A DNA stretch of 64,000 bases. Origin: Bog-473 sp963721585. GTDB taxonomy: Bacteria > Actinomycetota > Acidimicrobiia > Acidimicrobiales > RAAP-2. The stretch spans positions 124,001-188,000 of the forward strand of contig CAVRJN010000008.1 in assembly GCA_963721585.1 (NCBI GenBank), in the 5' to 3' direction. Of the stretch, positions 33,820 through 43,286 are shown one piece after another (the first letter of the stretch is position 1; each line of letters opens with the position of its first letter). The position numbers and the translations under genes were made by a program. The notes under the pieces are model-generated. The model was not told where the DNA came from and did not search any database. It saw nothing but the letters and a program-made list of their open reading frames with translations.

Positions 33820-34850
33820 TCAGCGAGTGGAAGTGGTGATCAACACCCGCTTCAGCGCTTCGAACTCCTCCAGGCACTGGCCGCTGCCGATGGCGACGCA
33901 GTTCAGGGGGTCCCTGGCCACGACGATGGGCATTCCCGTCTCGTGCTGGAGCCGTGACTCGAGCCCGTGGAGGAGAGCTCCGCCGCCGGTCAGCACGATC
34001 CCCTGCTCCATGATGTCCGCCGCCAACTCCGGTGGCGTCCGGTCCAACGTCACCTTGACGGCGTCGATGATGGCGGACACCGGCTCCTCGATCGCTCGCC
34101 GGATCTCCTCGGTGGAGACGACGATCGTCTTAGGAAGCCCGCTCACGAGGTCGCGTCCACGGATCTCGGCGTGCAGCTCTTGCTCGAGAGGATAGGCCGA
34201 CCCGAGCGTGATTTTGATCTCTTCTGCGGTGCGCTCTCCGAGCGCCAGGCTGAACTCCTTCTTCACGAAGGAGACGATGGCCTCGTCGAGCTCGTCACCA
34301 CCGATCCGCACCGACTGGCTGGTGACGATGCCGCCCAGGGAGATGACGGCGACTTCTGTCGTCCCGCCGCCGATGTCGACCACCATGTTGCCCGTCGGCT
34401 CGTGCACCGGGAGGCCCGCCCCGATCGCCGCCGCCATCGGCTCCTCAATGATGTAGGCGCGGCGCGCTCCGCGTACTCGGCCGCCTCCATCACGGCGCGG
34501 CGCTCCACCCCGGTGATACCCGACGGCACGCAGATCACCATGCGCGGCTTGGCGAAGCGGCGCTGATGCACGCGGTGGATGAAATAGCGCAGCATCTTCT
34601 CGCAGATCTCGAAGTCGGCGATGACGCCGTCCTTGAGCGGCCGGATCGCCTGAATGTTCGACGGCGTACGCCCGATCATCCGCTTCGCCTCGGCCCCCAC
34701 GGCCAGCGGGCGCCCGTCTTTGATGTCGACGGCGACCACGGACGGCTCGTTGAGGACGATGCCACGGCCGCGGACGTACACCAGCGTGTTGGCGGTTCCG
34801 AGGTCGACAGCCATGTCTCGACCAAGGAGGGAAAGGCGATTTTCGGCCAT
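33820..34850 (-). CDS. mreB: Rod shape-determining protein MreB (one frameshift)
   Basis: The bacterial actin that guides cylindrical wall growth. The first frame begins M-A-E-N-R-L-S-L-L-G-R-D-M-A-V-D-L-G-T-A-N-T and runs through V-P-S-G-I-T-G-V-E-R-R-A-V and A-A-E-Y-A. Near 34463 the frame changes (one base missing is the simplest case), and the second frame continues A-Y-I-I-E-E-P-M-A-A-A-I-G-A-G, V-V-D-I-G-G-G-T-T-E-V-A-V and G-I-V-L-T-G-G-G-A-L-L. Repaired length is 343 residues, the normal size, with all ATP-binding motifs. The clean join argues for sequence error. About 170 bases upstream, up to ndk, hold no gene and probably carry the mre promoter. Confidence 0.93.
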
Positions 34851-35020
34851 AGTTGGAGCTCTCCCGAGAAATTCCGGATGGCTGCCGGCAAGGGCCGGCA
34901 TCCGTGATGGTGCGCCCACAGGCTATGGGACTGCGAGGGGGTCCACAAGGCGGACGCACGAATACGCCCATCCGGCCTGCAATTACACCGGCGTTGGCCG
35001 GTCGCCGCGGGGTCTGGGCG

Positions 35021-35437
35021 CTACGCGGGCGCCAAGTCCGGGAAGAAGAGTGCGATTTCCCGGGCCGCCGATTCGAGCGAGTCGGACCCGTGAACGAGGT
35101 TCTCGGTCGTCTCGATCCCATAGTCGCCGCGAATGGTTCCCGGAGCTGCCTCGGCCGGATTCGTGGCGCCCACCATCAGCCGCACCACGGCGTAGGTGTC
35201 CTTCGGGCCCTCGACGACCATGACAAGAGCGGGCGATCGGGTGATGAAGGCGACCAGGTCGCCGAAGAACGGCCGCTCGGCATGCTCGGCGTAATGGCTC
35301 TCGGCAATCTCCTTGGTGACGGTCCGGAGCTCGGCGGCAACCAGACGGAGTTTCTTGCGCTCCAGGCGGCTGACCACCTCGCCGGCCAGGCCCCGCTCAA
35401 CGCCGTCGGGCTTCACAATGACAAGGGTGCGGTCCAC
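35021..35437 (-). CDS. ndk: Nucleoside diphosphate kinase
   Basis: A 138-residue NDK, which balances nucleoside triphosphate pools using ATP. It starts R-T-L-V-I-V-K-P-D-G-V-E-R and holds the phosphohistidine in E-N-L-V-H-G-S-D-S near residue 118. Length and motif are normal. It lies 45 bases after folC on the same strand. Confidence 0.97.
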   Translation of the reverse strand: MDRTLVIVKPDGVERGLAGEVVSRLERKKLRLVAAELRTVTKEIAESHYAEHAERPFFGDLVAFITRSPALVMVVEGPKDTYAVVRLMVGATNPAEAAPGTIRGDYGIETTENLVHGSDSLESAAREIALFFPDLAPA

Positions 35438-35481
35438 GAAAAGTGGACACTACACAACCCCCGAGCCTCGGTCTGACCGCC

Positions 35482-36840
35482 TCAACGGCCGGCTTCCTCC
35501 CATGGAACCGACGCGGCCAGCGCCTCGGCGCGGGCGGTACCCACGACGTAGAGCGACCCGGCCACCACGACCAGCCCGTCGGCGTCGACCATGCCGCGCG
35601 CGACCCGCAGGGCGTCACTGACATCGTGCTCTTCGTAGACGGTCAGTCCGAGTGCGCGGCCCGCCTCGGAGACCGCCGCGACCGGCATTGCGCGCGGTGA
35701 GTCCGGCTCGCAGGCGACGATGGCGGCGGCGCCGACCGATGCCAACGGTGCGAGCATGGCCGAGGGGTCACGGCCTGACAGCATCCCCACCACGGCGACG
35801 GACGCGCCGTCGACTGCGAACTCCTCTGCGAGCGCGTCGGCCAAGGCCGCCATGCCAGCAGCGTTGTGCGCGCCGTCGACGAGGAGGAGAGGGCGCCGGC
35901 CCAGCACCTCGAGGCGACCCGGCACGCGCACGGCGGCCAGCCCTTCCTCCACTACTTCGGCATCGAGCGGATCCCCGAAGAAGGCCTCAACTGCGGCGAG
36001 TGCGACCGAGGCGTTGACGCCCTGATGGGCACCGTGCAATGGGACGAGCACGTCCTCGTAGCGGCCTCCCGGCGTCCACAACGTGACCACCCGCCCGCCA
36101 ACTGCGACCTGGTTGGACTCGCATCCGAAATCACGCCCTGCCACCCACACCGACGCGGCCCCGACCTCGCCGGCACGGCCCGTGATGATGTCGGCCAGAT
36201 CCGGTGCCATCTCCCCCACGACCACCCTGCTCCCAGGTTCGATGATGCCCGCCTTGTCCGCTGCGATCCCCTCGAGGGTGGGTCCCAGGACGTCTGTGTG
36301 ATCGAAGCTCACGTTGGTCAGCACCGCCACGTCACCCTGTACGACGTTGGTGCAGTCCCACGTCCCGCCCAGACCCACCTCCACCACCATGGCGTCGACC
36401 GCTTCGGTGGAGAACCAAGAGAGAGCGGCAGCGGTGAGCAGCTCAAAGCGGGTCGGGCGCTCGGGCAGCAGTGGCTCGAGGAGGGCCAACTCCGTGAGGA
36501 CGTTGGTCAGGGATTCCTCGTCGATCGGCTCCCCGTTGTGCGCCAGGCGCTCGGCCACGACGTGCAGGTTCGGGCTCGTGTAGGTGCCCACGGAGAGGCC
36601 CTTGGCCATGAGCAGCGAGGTGGCCATGGCCGTCGTCGAACCCTTGCCGTTCGTCCCGGTGACATGGATGGACGGAATCGACTCCTGGGGCTCACCGAGC
36701 AGGGAGGTGAGGGACCGCATGCGGTCCAGGGTCGGCACGGCGCGGCGCCGAGGCATGTTCGACTCGAAGTCGACGTGGCTGTCGAGCCACGCCAATGCGC
36801 CCGCCAGCCCGTCAAAGGGCAGGGTCACCTGAACGTCCAC
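35482..36840 (-). CDS. folC: Folylpolyglutamate synthase / dihydrofolate synthase
   Basis: A 452-residue Mur-ligase-like enzyme adding glutamates to folates, and in many bacteria making dihydrofolate. The P-loop is V-T-G-T-N-G-K-G-S-T-T near residues 61-71. T-Y-T-S-P-N-L-H-V follows the mobile loop, and V-E-V-G-L-G-G-T-W-D, N-V-S-F-D-H-T-D-V-L-G and L-V-D-G-A-H-N-A-A-G complete the active site. The gene begins 21 bases after clpX. In many other actinobacteria valS precedes folC; here clpX does. Confidence 0.94.
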   Translation of the reverse strand: MDVQVTLPFDGLAGALAWLDSHVDFESNMPRRRAVPTLDRMRSLTSLLGEPQESIPSIHVTGTNGKGSTTAMATSLLMAKGLSVGTYTSPNLHVVAERLAHNGEPIDEESLTNVLTELALLEPLLPERPTRFELLTAAALSWFSTEAVDAMVVEVGLGGTWDCTNVVQGDVAVLTNVSFDHTDVLGPTLEGIAADKAGIIEPGSRVVVGEMAPDLADIITGRAGEVGAASVWVAGRDFGCESNQVAVGGRVVTLWTPGGRYEDVLVPLHGAHQGVNASVALAAVEAFFGDPLDAEVVEEGLAAVRVPGRLEVLGRRPLLLVDGAHNAAGMAALADALAEEFAVDGASVAVVGMLSGRDPSAMLAPLASVGAAAIVACEPDSPRAMPVAAVSEAGRALGLTVYEEHDVSDALRVARGMVDADGLVVVAGSLYVVGTARAEALAASVPWEEAGR

Positions 36841-36861
36841 GGGGACCGGCTCCGGTTTCGG

Positions 36862-38139
36862 TCAGGACGCAGCGCGGCGCGAACGGGTCGACTTGACCGG
36901 CGCACCTCCGAGAGGCACCAACGTCGGAGCCACACGGTCCAGCACCACGGAGCGGTCCACGACGCACTTGCCCACGTCGTCGCGGCTGGGCAGGTCGTAC
37001 ATCACATCCAGCAGGACCTCTTCGAGGATGGCACGCAGTCCCCGCGCACCCGTCCCCCGCAACAGCGCCTGCTCGGCGACCGCCTCGAGCGCGTCGGGCG
37101 TGAACTCGAGCTCCACGTTGTCGAGAGCGAACACCCGCTCGTACTGCCGTGTCAACGCGTTCTTCGGCTCGACGAGGATCTGCACCAGTGCATCCTTGAA
37201 GAGCGGGGACACGGCACTGACGACCGGCAGGCGCCCGATGAACTCGGGGATGAGGCCGAACTTGATGAGGTCCTCGGGGAGCACGTGGCGAAGGATTTCG
37301 CCGTCGTCCCTGTCCTTGCGGTGCACCTCGGCGCGGAAACCGATACCGCGCTTGCCGATGCGGGACTCGATCACCTTGTCGAGCCCGGCGAATGCGCCGC
37401 CGCAGATGAACAAGATGTTGGTCGTATCGATCTGGATGAACTCCTGGTGCGGATGCTTGCGGCCACCCTGCGGTGGCACGGAGGCGGTGGTGCCTTCCAG
37501 GATCTTCAGGAGCGCCTGCTGCACCCCCTCGCCCGACACGTCCCGCGTGATCGAGGGGTTCTCGCTCTTGCGGGCGATCTTGTCGATCTCGTCGATGTAG
37601 ATGATGCCCGTCTCGGCTCGCTTCACGTCGTAGTCGGCGGCCTGAATGAGCTTCAGGAGGATGTTCTCCACGTCCTCGCCAACGTAGCCGGCCTCGGTCA
37701 GCGCGGTGGCATCCGCGATGGCGAAGGGAACGTTGAGCATGCGGGCGAGCGTCTGGGCCAGCAGGGTCTTGCCACATCCGGTCGGGCCGAGAAGGAGGAT
37801 GTTCGACTTCGCCAGTTCCACACCGTCGTCGGCCGTGGGTGGGCCCGCCTGCACGCGCTTGTAGTGGTTGTAGACGGCGACGGACAGGATCTTCTTGGCG
37901 TATTCCTGGCCGACGACGTAGTCGTTGAGGAAGTCGAAGATCTCGCGCGGCTTGGGCAGGTCCTCGAAGCTCAGCTCCGTGGACTCGTCGCGCTCCTCGG
38001 CGATGATGTCATTGCACAGGTCGATGCATTCGTCGCAGATGTAGACGCCGGGACCAGCGATCAGCTTCTTGACCTGTTTCTGCGTCTTCCCGCAGAAACT
38101 GCACTTGACGAGATCCCCGCCCTCTCCGAACTTCGCCAC
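36862..38139 (-). CDS. clpX: ATP-dependent Clp protease ATP-binding subunit ClpX
   Basis: A 425-residue unfoldase of ClpXP. The N-terminal zinc finger is C-S-F-C-G-K-T and C-D-E-C near residues 12-38. Walker A is L-L-G-P-T-G-C-G-K-T near residue 120, Walker B I-I-Y-I-D-E-I-D, and the R-K-S-E-N-P-S-I-T-R-D-V-S-G-E-G-V-Q-Q-A-L-L segment is the pore/sensor region. A ClpP-docking loop I-G-K-R-G-I-G-F is present (I-G-F). The start is GTG after GGGAGAGG. It follows clpP by 32 bases. Confidence 0.96.
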   Translation of the reverse strand: MAKFGEGGDLVKCSFCGKTQKQVKKLIAGPGVYICDECIDLCNDIIAEERDESTELSFEDLPKPREIFDFLNDYVVGQEYAKKILSVAVYNHYKRVQAGPPTADDGVELAKSNILLLGPTGCGKTLLAQTLARMLNVPFAIADATALTEAGYVGEDVENILLKLIQAADYDVKRAETGIIYIDEIDKIARKSENPSITRDVSGEGVQQALLKILEGTTASVPPQGGRKHPHQEFIQIDTTNILFICGGAFAGLDKVIESRIGKRGIGFRAEVHRKDRDDGEILRHVLPEDLIKFGLIPEFIGRLPVVSAVSPLFKDALVQILVEPKNALTRQYERVFALDNVELEFTPDALEAVAEQALLRGTGARGLRAILEEVLLDVMYDLPSRDDVGKCVVDRSVVLDRVAPTLVPLGGAPVKSTRSRRAAS

Positions 38140-38171
38140 CAGATCGCCTCTCCCGTCCGTGCCAGCTCGTC

Positions 38172-38819
38172 CTACGCGGCGCCGATGGCTTCGAGTGGCG
38201 CCACCGTCCGCGCTGTGATGACCTCGTCGATCACACCGTACGTCACTGCCTCTTCCGCCGTCATGATGAAGTCACGATCCGTGTCCTGGGCCACCTTCTC
38301 CTGGGTCTGCCCGGTGTCTTCTGCCAACATCCCCGAAAGCAGGTCCCGCATCCGGAGGATCTCCCTGGCCTGGAGCTCGATGTCGCTCGCCTGGCCCTCC
38401 ACGCCTCCCCACGGCTGGTGCAACAGGACGCGGGCATGGGGAAGGGCGAACCGCTTGCCTTTGGCCCCGGCCGCCAGCAGCACCGCGGCCGCCGAGGCCG
38501 CCTGGCCGAAGCAGAAGGTGGAGACGTCGGCCTTGATGAACTTGAGCGTGTCGTAGATGGCGAACAGCGCGGTGATCTCGCCGCCGGGCGAGTTGATGTA
38601 GAGGTGGATGTCCTTGTCCGGCTCCTCTGACTCCAAGAACAGCATCTGCGCGCAGACGAGATTGGCCACCGCATCGTCGACAGGAGTGCCCAGAAAGATG
38701 ATGCGCTCACGGAGCAGCCGTGAATACAGGTCATACGCTCGCTCGCCCCGGTTTGACGACTCGATGACGGTCGGGACCAGATAGTTGTAGGCCTTCATCG
38801 GATCCCCCGGACTCTGCAT
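38172..38819 (-). CDS. clpP: ATP-dependent Clp protease proteolytic subunit
   Basis: A 215-residue serine protease that forms the ClpXP barrel. The catalytic triad is Ser109 (F-G-Q-A-A-S-A-A-A), His134 (V-L-L-H-Q-P-W-G-G) and Asp183 (D-T-D-R-D-F). The ATG at 38819, two bases after the tig stop, gives the normal length; the frame is open further into tig. The order tig-clpP-clpX is common and ties nascent-chain folding to protein turnover. Confidence 0.96.
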   Translation of the reverse strand: MQSPGDPMKAYNYLVPTVIESSNRGERAYDLYSRLLRERIIFLGTPVDDAVANLVCAQMLFLESEEPDKDIHLYINSPGGEITALFAIYDTLKFIKADVSTFCFGQAASAAAVLLAAGAKGKRFALPHARVLLHQPWGGVEGQASDIELQAREILRMRDLLSGMLAEDTGQTQEKVAQDTDRDFIMTAEEAVTYGVIDEVITARTVAPLEAIGAA

Positions 38820-38821
38820 CT

Positions 38822-40183
38822 TCACTCGCTCTCCTCGTTCTGCTCGACTTCGCCCTCTCCCGAGGCGTCCACCTTGAGGTCGTCCCGTGACATCGGGGTG
38901 CCCTCTTCGTCGACGAGTTCCACGTGGTCCAGCAGCCACTCCAGCGCCTTGCCCTTACGCAACTCCGAGCGTACCGCGCCGGTCCGGCCGGCCGTGTCGA
39001 GTTGGCGGCGCAATTCGGCCGGGGTGGTTCCCATCCGCTCTGCCATGGTGACTATCTCGGCCAGGAGCTCCTCCTCACTGAGGGTCAACTCCTCTGCCTC
39101 GACCAGGGCCCTGAGTGCCAGGTCGGCCTTGACCGCACCCAGGGCGTCCACGCGGACAGCACCCAGGAGCTCGTCCGGCGTGGTGCCGGTGGCCTGGAAG
39201 TACTCGGCCAATCCCAGCTTCTGGGCCTCGAGCCGGTGTTGGAGGTCGTGGAGCCGCTCGTTGACCTCGGCATCGACCAGGACCTCGGGCACCACCTCGT
39301 CGGTGACCAGCTCGGACAGGGCTTCGATGCTCTTCTGGCGCAGCGCCATCTGACTCTGCATGAGCTTGACGCGGCCGATCCTCGTCTCGATGTCCGAGCG
39401 CAACTCGGCCACGGTCGCGAACTCTGAGCTCTCGGCGGCCCACTCGTCGGTGGCCTCGGGGAGCTTCTTGACCTTGACCTCCTTCACGAGGACCCGGAAG
39501 GCGACGTTCTCCTCGGGATCGTTCGGATTGGCCGCGTCGAAGGCGAGAATCGCACCGGCCTTGGCACCGTGCAGCTCCGCGTCGAGCTCGGGCACCACCG
39601 AGGCCGAGCCGACCTCGTAGAGGTAGTCGTCCACGCCGACCACCTCGGCGCCGGTGGCGTCGTTGCCGTGGAGGTCGATCGTCACGAAATCGCCGTCGAT
39701 GGCGGGTCGGTCCACCACGTCGAGTTCTGCGTCGTTCTCGCGCAGGCGGTCGAGCTGGCTCTGCACCTCTTCGTCGCCGACGGAGAGTCCGGGCAGCGTG
39801 ATCTGCAGGCCGTCGTAGCCGGGAATCGCGACGATCGGGCGCACCTGCACGACGGCGTCGAAGGACACCGCGCCACTGTCCTCACCGCCGGTGATGTCGA
39901 TCTCGGGTTGGGCGATCGGGTCGAGCTCGGTGTCGACCACGGCGCGGGCGTAGAAGTCCGGCAGTGACTCGCGGAGCGCCTCGGCGCGCAGGGCGCCCGC
40001 GCCGCCCATGCGGGCCTCGAGCACCTTGCGCGGCACCTTGCCGGGCCGGAAGCCCGGGACCCGCACCTGCTGGGCCAGCGTGCGCACGATGTCGCCGAGC
40101 GCTTTATCGAATTCGGGCTCATCCACCTCAACACTCAGGCGGACGAGGTTTCCCTCCATTGGCTCTGCTGTCGCACGTACCAC
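38822..40183 (-). CDS. tig: Trigger factor
   Basis: A 453-residue ribosome-bound chaperone and prolyl isomerase. The ribosome-binding signature is G-F-R-P-G-K-V-P near residues 44-51. The FKBP-like domain spans about 150-240, and the long helical C-terminal domain ends in an acidic tail. The start is a GTG; a TAGAGT box lies nine bases upstream, and an in-frame ATG nine codons in (M-E-G-N-L-V-R-L) is an alternative. It heads the tig-clpP-clpX-folC-ndk transcript. Confidence 0.94.
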   Translation of the reverse strand: MVRATAEPMEGNLVRLSVEVDEPEFDKALGDIVRTLAQQVRVPGFRPGKVPRKVLEARMGGAGALRAEALRESLPDFYARAVVDTELDPIAQPEIDITGGEDSGAVSFDAVVQVRPIVAIPGYDGLQITLPGLSVGDEEVQSQLDRLRENDAELDVVDRPAIDGDFVTIDLHGNDATGAEVVGVDDYLYEVGSASVVPELDAELHGAKAGAILAFDAANPNDPEENVAFRVLVKEVKVKKLPEATDEWAAESSEFATVAELRSDIETRIGRVKLMQSQMALRQKSIEALSELVTDEVVPEVLVDAEVNERLHDLQHRLEAQKLGLAEYFQATGTTPDELLGAVRVDALGAVKADLALRALVEAEELTLSEEELLAEIVTMAERMGTTPAELRRQLDTAGRTGAVRSELRKGKALEWLLDHVELVDEEGTPMSRDDLKVDASGEGEVEQNEESE

Positions 40184-40192
40184 GAGCCGATC

Positions 40193-40198
40193 ACTCTA
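40193..40198 (-). promoter_or_regulatory. -10 box for tig-clpPX
   Basis: TAGAGT lies nine bases before the GTG at 40183, giving a very short leader. Confidence 0.4.
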
Positions 40199-40262
40199 CC
40201 GGCCGTCCCGTGGCCGAGGCGCACGGTCCATCGGGGAGGTGCCGTCCGCTCACGCAGGGGCG

Positions 40263-41117
40263 TCAGAACATGAAGTTCATGGCGCCCAGGACCGACCCGC
40301 CCACGGGGCCGTCGCCGTCCACACTGACCGCGCCCGCCGCCTGCAACAGGGCCGACGTGGTCCGGCCGCAGCCGAGGCGCATGAAGTCGATGTTCGAAAG
40401 CGAGAGGGTCACCGTCGGCGCCACCTCGTCGCCCGCCGGGCGGCCACGCCCGCCCTCGACGGCGATGGTGAAGGCGCGCGCGTCGTGTCCGGGACCCGTC
40501 ACGTCGAAACGGACGGCGGTGCCGTCGGCGCACCCCGCCAACTTGGCGACGACGAAGGGCATGGCGCGTTGGATGTGAGCCAGGGAGATCGCCGAGGCGG
40601 CGTTCCCGTCCCCGCCCGGACGGTCGAGGGCGCGGCGGACGTCCTCCTCGTGCACCCAGCTGTCGAAGACCCGCACCGTCATGAACTCGGCGTAGGGCAC
40701 CTCGCCCATCGGGCTGTAGCCGACGGCGGCCCAGTCCTCCTCCGTCAGTGCGTCCAACTGGGCCAGCCGGGTCGTCGTCACCTCGACGAACTCGGCCAGC
40801 ACCGACGGCCCGGGCAGTGCCCGGCGGACCGCGACGAAGCGTTCGTTGGTGGCCGCGAAGTCGTTCTTCACATGCTCACCCAGTGGTCCGTTCCACTCCG
40901 GCACCGGCTCGCCCATGATCGCCCGCTCGATCCCGATGAGGTGGGAGAGCTGATCCTTGACGTCCCAACCGGGGCATTCGGTCGGCAGCGCCCACTCGGT
41001 CTCGGAAAGCTGGGAACAGACCTCGGCCAGGGCCCCCCACGTCTCCTCCAGCGCATTTCGGGCCTGCATGCCGCGCCGCCGCCAGTCACCCTTCTGACCT
41101 GCACCGTTGTCGCTCAC
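40263..41117 (-). CDS. Mycothiol-dependent maleylpyruvate isomerase-like protein (TIGR03083)
   Basis: A 284-residue DinB-like protein. The N-terminal four-helix bundle has T-E-C-P-G-W-D-V-K-D-Q-L-S-H-L-I-G, where the His and later F-D-S-W-V-H-E-E-D-V-R-R supply metal ligands. An SCP2-like domain forms the C-terminal third (V-T-L-S-L-S-N-I-D-F-M-R-L). Relatives use mycothiol, the actinobacterial thiol, but most members have no proven reaction. The start is taken as GTG at 41117; a longer frame opens 15 codons earlier. It is divergent from a zinc-ribbon gene. Confidence 0.78.
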   Translation of the reverse strand: MSDNGAGQKGDWRRRGMQARNALEETWGALAEVCSQLSETEWALPTECPGWDVKDQLSHLIGIERAIMGEPVPEWNGPLGEHVKNDFAATNERFVAVRRALPGPSVLAEFVEVTTTRLAQLDALTEEDWAAVGYSPMGEVPYAEFMTVRVFDSWVHEEDVRRALDRPGGDGNAASAISLAHIQRAMPFVVAKLAGCADGTAVRFDVTGPGHDARAFTIAVEGGRGRPAGDEVAPTVTLSLSNIDFMRLGCGRTTSALLQAAGAVSVDGDGPVGGSVLGAMNFMF

Positions 41118-41233
41118 GACGCCGACCCTAGCCTCGGATCGTGCCTGAAATCGCCCGACCATCCCCCAATGTCGGGAACCCCCCCACTACGTTCGACTCC
41201 CGTCCAAGGCCATCACCGACCGAAGGAGTTGCC

Positions 41234-41389
41234 ATGGCTAACTACGAGGGGTACTGCGTGAAGTGCCGAGAGAAGCGGGAGTTCGACGGCCAAGAAGTCG
41301 AGTTGGCCAACGGGCGCCGCGCCGCACAGGGCACCTGCCCGACGTGTGGCACCAAGATGAACCGGATCCTGGGCAAAGCCAAGGTCTGA
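41234..41389 (+). CDS. Small zinc-ribbon protein (DUF5679-like)
   Basis: A 51-residue protein starting M-A-N-Y-E-G-Y-C-V-K-C-R-E-K-R-E-F. Two Cys pairs (C-V-K-C near residue 8 and C-P-T-C near 36) form a zinc ribbon, and the end is R-I-L-G-K. AAGGAG precedes the ATG. Similar short proteins are common near housekeeping genes of actinobacteria; their role is unknown. Confidence 0.82.
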   Translation: MANYEGYCVKCREKREFDGQEVELANGRRAAQGTCPTCGTKMNRILGKAKV

Positions 41390-41449
41390 ACCCATCCCCG
41401 GGATGGGCACGCCGGCCGCGGCGAGCGGGCCGCAGGCCGGCGTGAAACG

Positions 41450-43183
41450 ATGTTCGCCGTGCACGACCTGATCATCACTGGCGGGAAGCTCGTCGACGGA
41501 ACCGGAGCGACGGCGCGTGAAGCCGACGTCGCGGTCGATTCCGGCCGAATCACCGAAGTGGGGACCGTCCAGGGCGGCGCCACCCGGATCCTGGAAGCCG
41601 ACGGCCTCCTGGTCACCCCGGGGTGGGTCGACGTCCATACCCACTACGACGGCCAGGTCACCTGGGACGCCGAGCTCGCCCCGTCCTCGTGGCACGGCGT
41701 CACGACGCTCGTCATGGGCAACTGCGGCGTGGGGTTCGCGCCGGCCCAGCCCGACCGCCACGACTGGCTCATCGGCCTCATGGAAGGCGTCGAGGACATT
41801 CCCGGCACGGCACTGGCCGAGGGGATCGAGTGGGAATGGGAGACCTTTCCCGAGTATCTCGACGCGCTGGAACGGCGCCGGTGGACGGTCGACGTCGGTA
41901 CGCAGGTCCCCCACGCAGCGGTACGGGCCTACGTCATGGGCGAGCGGGGCGCCCGTAACGAGGCGGCCACGGCCGAGGACATCGCGGCCATGCGCACCAT
42001 TGTGCTGGAAGCCATCCGCGCCGGCGCCCTCGGCTTCTCCACCTCGCGCACCATGGGGCACCGCGCCATCGACGGCGAGCTCGTACCGGGGACCTTCGCG
42101 GCCGAAGACGAATTGTTCGGCATCGGTTCCGCGCTGGGCGAAGCCGGTGCCGGCGTTTTCGAGCTGGCGCCGCTGGGCTCGGCCGGCGAGATGCTCGAGG
42201 ACGCCTGGCAGGAAGTCGACTGGATGCGCCGGCTGTCGGCCGCCATCGACCGCCCCGTGTCCTACGTGCTGCTCCAGGCCGACGACGACCCCGAGCTGTG
42301 GCGTAAGCAGCTGGCGGCGTCGCTCGAAGCCTGCGCTGAGGGGGCACGGCTGTTCCCGCAGATCGCGGGGCGCCCGACCGGGATCCTGTCCGGGCACCAC
42401 ACGACGCTGTGCCTCTTCTCCGAGTTCCCGGCCTATGAGGCATTGCGGGCCCGCTGCGGATCGACGGCCGAGCTGGCGACGGCGTTGGCGGACCCCGAGG
42501 TGCGGCGGTCGATCGTGTCGTGGACCCCAACCTCCCCGGCCCAGGCCGACGCGATGGCCAAGGCCTACGAGCGCACCTTCATCCTCGGGAACCCGCCCGA
42601 CTACGAGCCGGGGCCCGAACGGTCACTGGCCGGGGTGGCTGCAGCGAGTGGCCGGTCGCCGCTGGAGGTGGCCTACGACGAGATGGCCCGTGACGGCGGG
42701 CAGGGGCTGCTCTACATCCCGATCCTCAACTACGCCACGGGCGACCTCGACCACGTGCGAGAGATGATGCTGCACCCGCAGGGCCTCCTCGGGCTGGCGG
42801 ACGGCGGCGCCCACACCGGGACGATCTGCGACGCCTCCATGCCCACCTTCATGCTGACGCACTGGACCCGCGACCGGAGCCGGGGCGAGCTGCTCCCGCT
42901 CGAGTACGTCGTGAAGAAGCAGACGCACGACACGGCGCGCCTCTACGGCATGGCGGACCGGGGCACGGTGGAGCCCGGCGCGCTCGCCGACTTCAATCTG
43001 ATCGACTACGACGCCCTCACACTCGGTGCGCCGTTCGTGACCAACGACCTGCCTGCAGGCGGGCGCCGGCTGCTGCAGAAGGCCTCGGGGTACGTGGCCA
43101 CGATCAAGGCGGGTACCGTCACGTTCGAGCACGGGGAACCGACCGGCGAACTGCCGGGCCGCCTGGTGCGCGGCGCCCGCTGA
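41450..43183 (+). CDS. N-acyl-D-amino-acid deacylase family amidohydrolase
   Basis: A 577-residue metal-dependent amidohydrolase. It opens with D-L-I-I-T-G-G-K-L-V-D-G-T-G, has the first metal site in P-G-W-V-D-V-H-T-H-Y-D-G-Q-V-T-W-D, the N-C-G-V-G-F-A-P-A loop with the metal Cys of D-aminoacylases, a conserved G-F-S-T-S-R-T, S-G-H-H-T-T-L-C-like segments and L-A-D-G-G-A-H-T near residue 450. Members split N-acyl-D-amino acids or hydantoin-like amides; the substrate is unknown. The GTG at 41459 is an alternative start. Confidence 0.86.
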   Translation: MFAVHDLIITGGKLVDGTGATAREADVAVDSGRITEVGTVQGGATRILEADGLLVTPGWVDVHTHYDGQVTWDAELAPSSWHGVTTLVMGNCGVGFAPAQPDRHDWLIGLMEGVEDIPGTALAEGIEWEWETFPEYLDALERRRWTVDVGTQVPHAAVRAYVMGERGARNEAATAEDIAAMRTIVLEAIRAGALGFSTSRTMGHRAIDGELVPGTFAAEDELFGIGSALGEAGAGVFELAPLGSAGEMLEDAWQEVDWMRRLSAAIDRPVSYVLLQADDDPELWRKQLAASLEACAEGARLFPQIAGRPTGILSGHHTTLCLFSEFPAYEALRARCGSTAELATALADPEVRRSIVSWTPTSPAQADAMAKAYERTFILGNPPDYEPGPERSLAGVAAASGRSPLEVAYDEMARDGGQGLLYIPILNYATGDLDHVREMMLHPQGLLGLADGGAHTGTICDASMPTFMLTHWTRDRSRGELLPLEYVVKKQTHDTARLYGMADRGTVEPGALADFNLIDYDALTLGAPFVTNDLPAGGRRLLQKASGYVATIKAGTVTFEHGEPTGELPGRLVRGAR

Positions 43184-43286
43184 GCCCGGCCGACCCCGCA
43201 CTCGACGCTCCCGCCATCCATCCGCCGGCCCTCCGCGGTCGGAGGCCGCGCCGCCCGAGGCCGCGGCACGGCAGACTGCACCCCGT

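Noticed and set aside
35866..38556. 896-codon plus-strand open frame
   Set aside because: It spans folC, clpX and part of clpP in antisense. Those genes have full motif sets, so this is a shadow.
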